Source of the DNA: Flavobacteriaceae bacterium TMED48
GTDB taxonomy: Bacteria; Pseudomonadota; Gammaproteobacteria; Pseudomonadales; Porticoccaceae
Direction of reading: 5' to 3'
DNA: 34,751 nucleotides
NCBI GenBank assembly: GCA_905181995.1
Contig: CAJIZO010000024.1
Coordinates: 1-34,751, forward strand
In this document: piece after piece, positions 34,418-34,751 of the stretch
Position numbering within the stretch: position 1 is the first letter of the stretch
Layout: each line of letters opens with the position of its first letter
Program-made: the position numbers and the translations under genes
The notes under the pieces: model-generated
The model's database searches: none
The model's input: the letters and a program-made list of their open reading frames with translations, nothing else
Told to the model about the DNA's origin: nothing

Positions 34418-34751
34418 CTAGCCGACCGGTTGCAACCAGTCGGCATAGGCGTGCGTGCCCCCATGCACCAGATCGATGTACGCAGCCTGTAACTTTTCGG
34501 CTATCGGCCCACGCTGGCCACTGCCGATAACTCGCCCATCGTACTCTCGAATCGGCATCACCTCAGCTGCAGTGCCGGTAAAAAAAGCCTCGTCGCAAAT
34601 GTACACCTCGTCCCGAGTAATGCGCTTTTCTCGCACCTCGATGCCATGCTCGGCGGCCAGTCTAAATACTGTGTTGCGCGTGATACCATCCAGACAGGAG
34701 GTCAAATCTGGGGTATAGATGACGCCGTCGCGCACCATGAAAAAATTCTCC
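34418..34751 (-). CDS. ilvE: Branched-chain amino acid aminotransferase, C-terminal part
   Basis: The frame continues beyond the right edge: the codons before the track's ATG read ENFF, giving ENFFMVRDGVIYTPDL, the normal internal sequence of IlvE. The PLP enzyme performs the last step of isoleucine, leucine and valine synthesis and the first of their breakdown. TSCLDGITRNTV, VYICDEAFFTGTAAEVMPI and GQRGPIAEKLQ are class IV aminotransferase signatures. The C terminus is complete; the catalytic lysine and N-terminal half lie outside the window. A 133-base gap to the peptidase gene holds a short GCCAC-ACCA-GTGGC hairpin with a poor T-run, too weak to call a terminator. Confidence 0.94.
   Translation of the reverse strand, partial: ENFFMVRDGVIYTPDLTSCLDGITRNTVFRLAAEHGIEVREKRITRDEVYICDEAFFTGTAAEVMPIREYDGRVIGSGQRGPIAEKLQAAYIDLVHGGTHAYADWLQPVG

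Noticed and set aside
1-34751. CRISPR arrays, insertion sequences, prophage, tRNA or rRNA genes
   Set aside because: Looked for direct repeats, terminal inverted repeats, transposase or integrase motifs and tRNA-like ends; none seen.

Overview
The window reads as a stretch of core chromosome from a gammaproteobacterium, probably a free-living marine-type lineage. The evidence is gene content and order: yibN-grxC-secB, ntrC-ntrB-glutamine synthetase next to typA, gpmI-envC-ctpA, and parC-parE-yqiA-yqiB-nudF facing tolC are all gammaproteobacterial neighbourhoods. An exact genus cannot be given from the sequence alone. I see no insertion sequence, prophage, CRISPR array, rRNA or tRNA, and no base-composition break that suggests recent transfer.

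Layout. 1-1.5 kb: the tail of slyD, an unrecognised 118-aa gene, then sprT and a GIY-YIG nuclease gene on the minus strand. 1.6-3.8 kb (plus): rnm (RNase AM), yibN, grxC, secB. 3.8-7.7 kb (minus): glutamine synthetase, ntrB, ntrC, with a well-formed sigma54/NtrC control region. 8.2-12.6 kb: typA, tag, dtd and mpl in alternating orientation. 12.7-22.8 kb (plus): pyrophosphate-type phosphofructokinase, an RND/MMPL exporter, uup, gpmI, envC, ctpA. 22.8-28.9 kb (minus): nudF, yqiB, yqiA, parE, parC. 29.1-30.6 kb: a tolC-type channel. 30.6 kb to the end (minus): waaA, an S46 dipeptidyl peptidase, and the C-terminal part of ilvE, cut by the window edge.

How the genes fit together. Nitrogen control is the best-resolved circuit. 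A type II glutamine synthetase occupies the slot usually held by type I glnA. It is preceded by a -24/-12 promoter and two NtrC sites, and ntrBC has its own -24/-12 promoter with a perfect NtrC palindrome at almost the same distance. The envelope theme is strong: SecB export, EnvC/CtpA wall remodelling, Mpl recycling, WaaA lipopolysaccharide synthesis, a TolC channel, an RND exporter and a secreted peptidase. Glycolysis is represented by a reversible PPi phosphofructokinase and GpmI.

Most unusual points. The GrxC glutaredoxin has lost its nucleophilic cysteine (GPFC instead of CPYC), beside a YibN protein with no cysteine at all. A GSII enzyme sits under NtrC control. cpdA is absent from its usual place. 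ParC has Gly at the quinolone-determining serine. An acidic tract is inserted in the RND exporter. Four convergent gene pairs overlap or abut at their stop codons. I found no clear undescribed multi-gene system; the glutaredoxin and the nitrogen-control region deserve the closest look.
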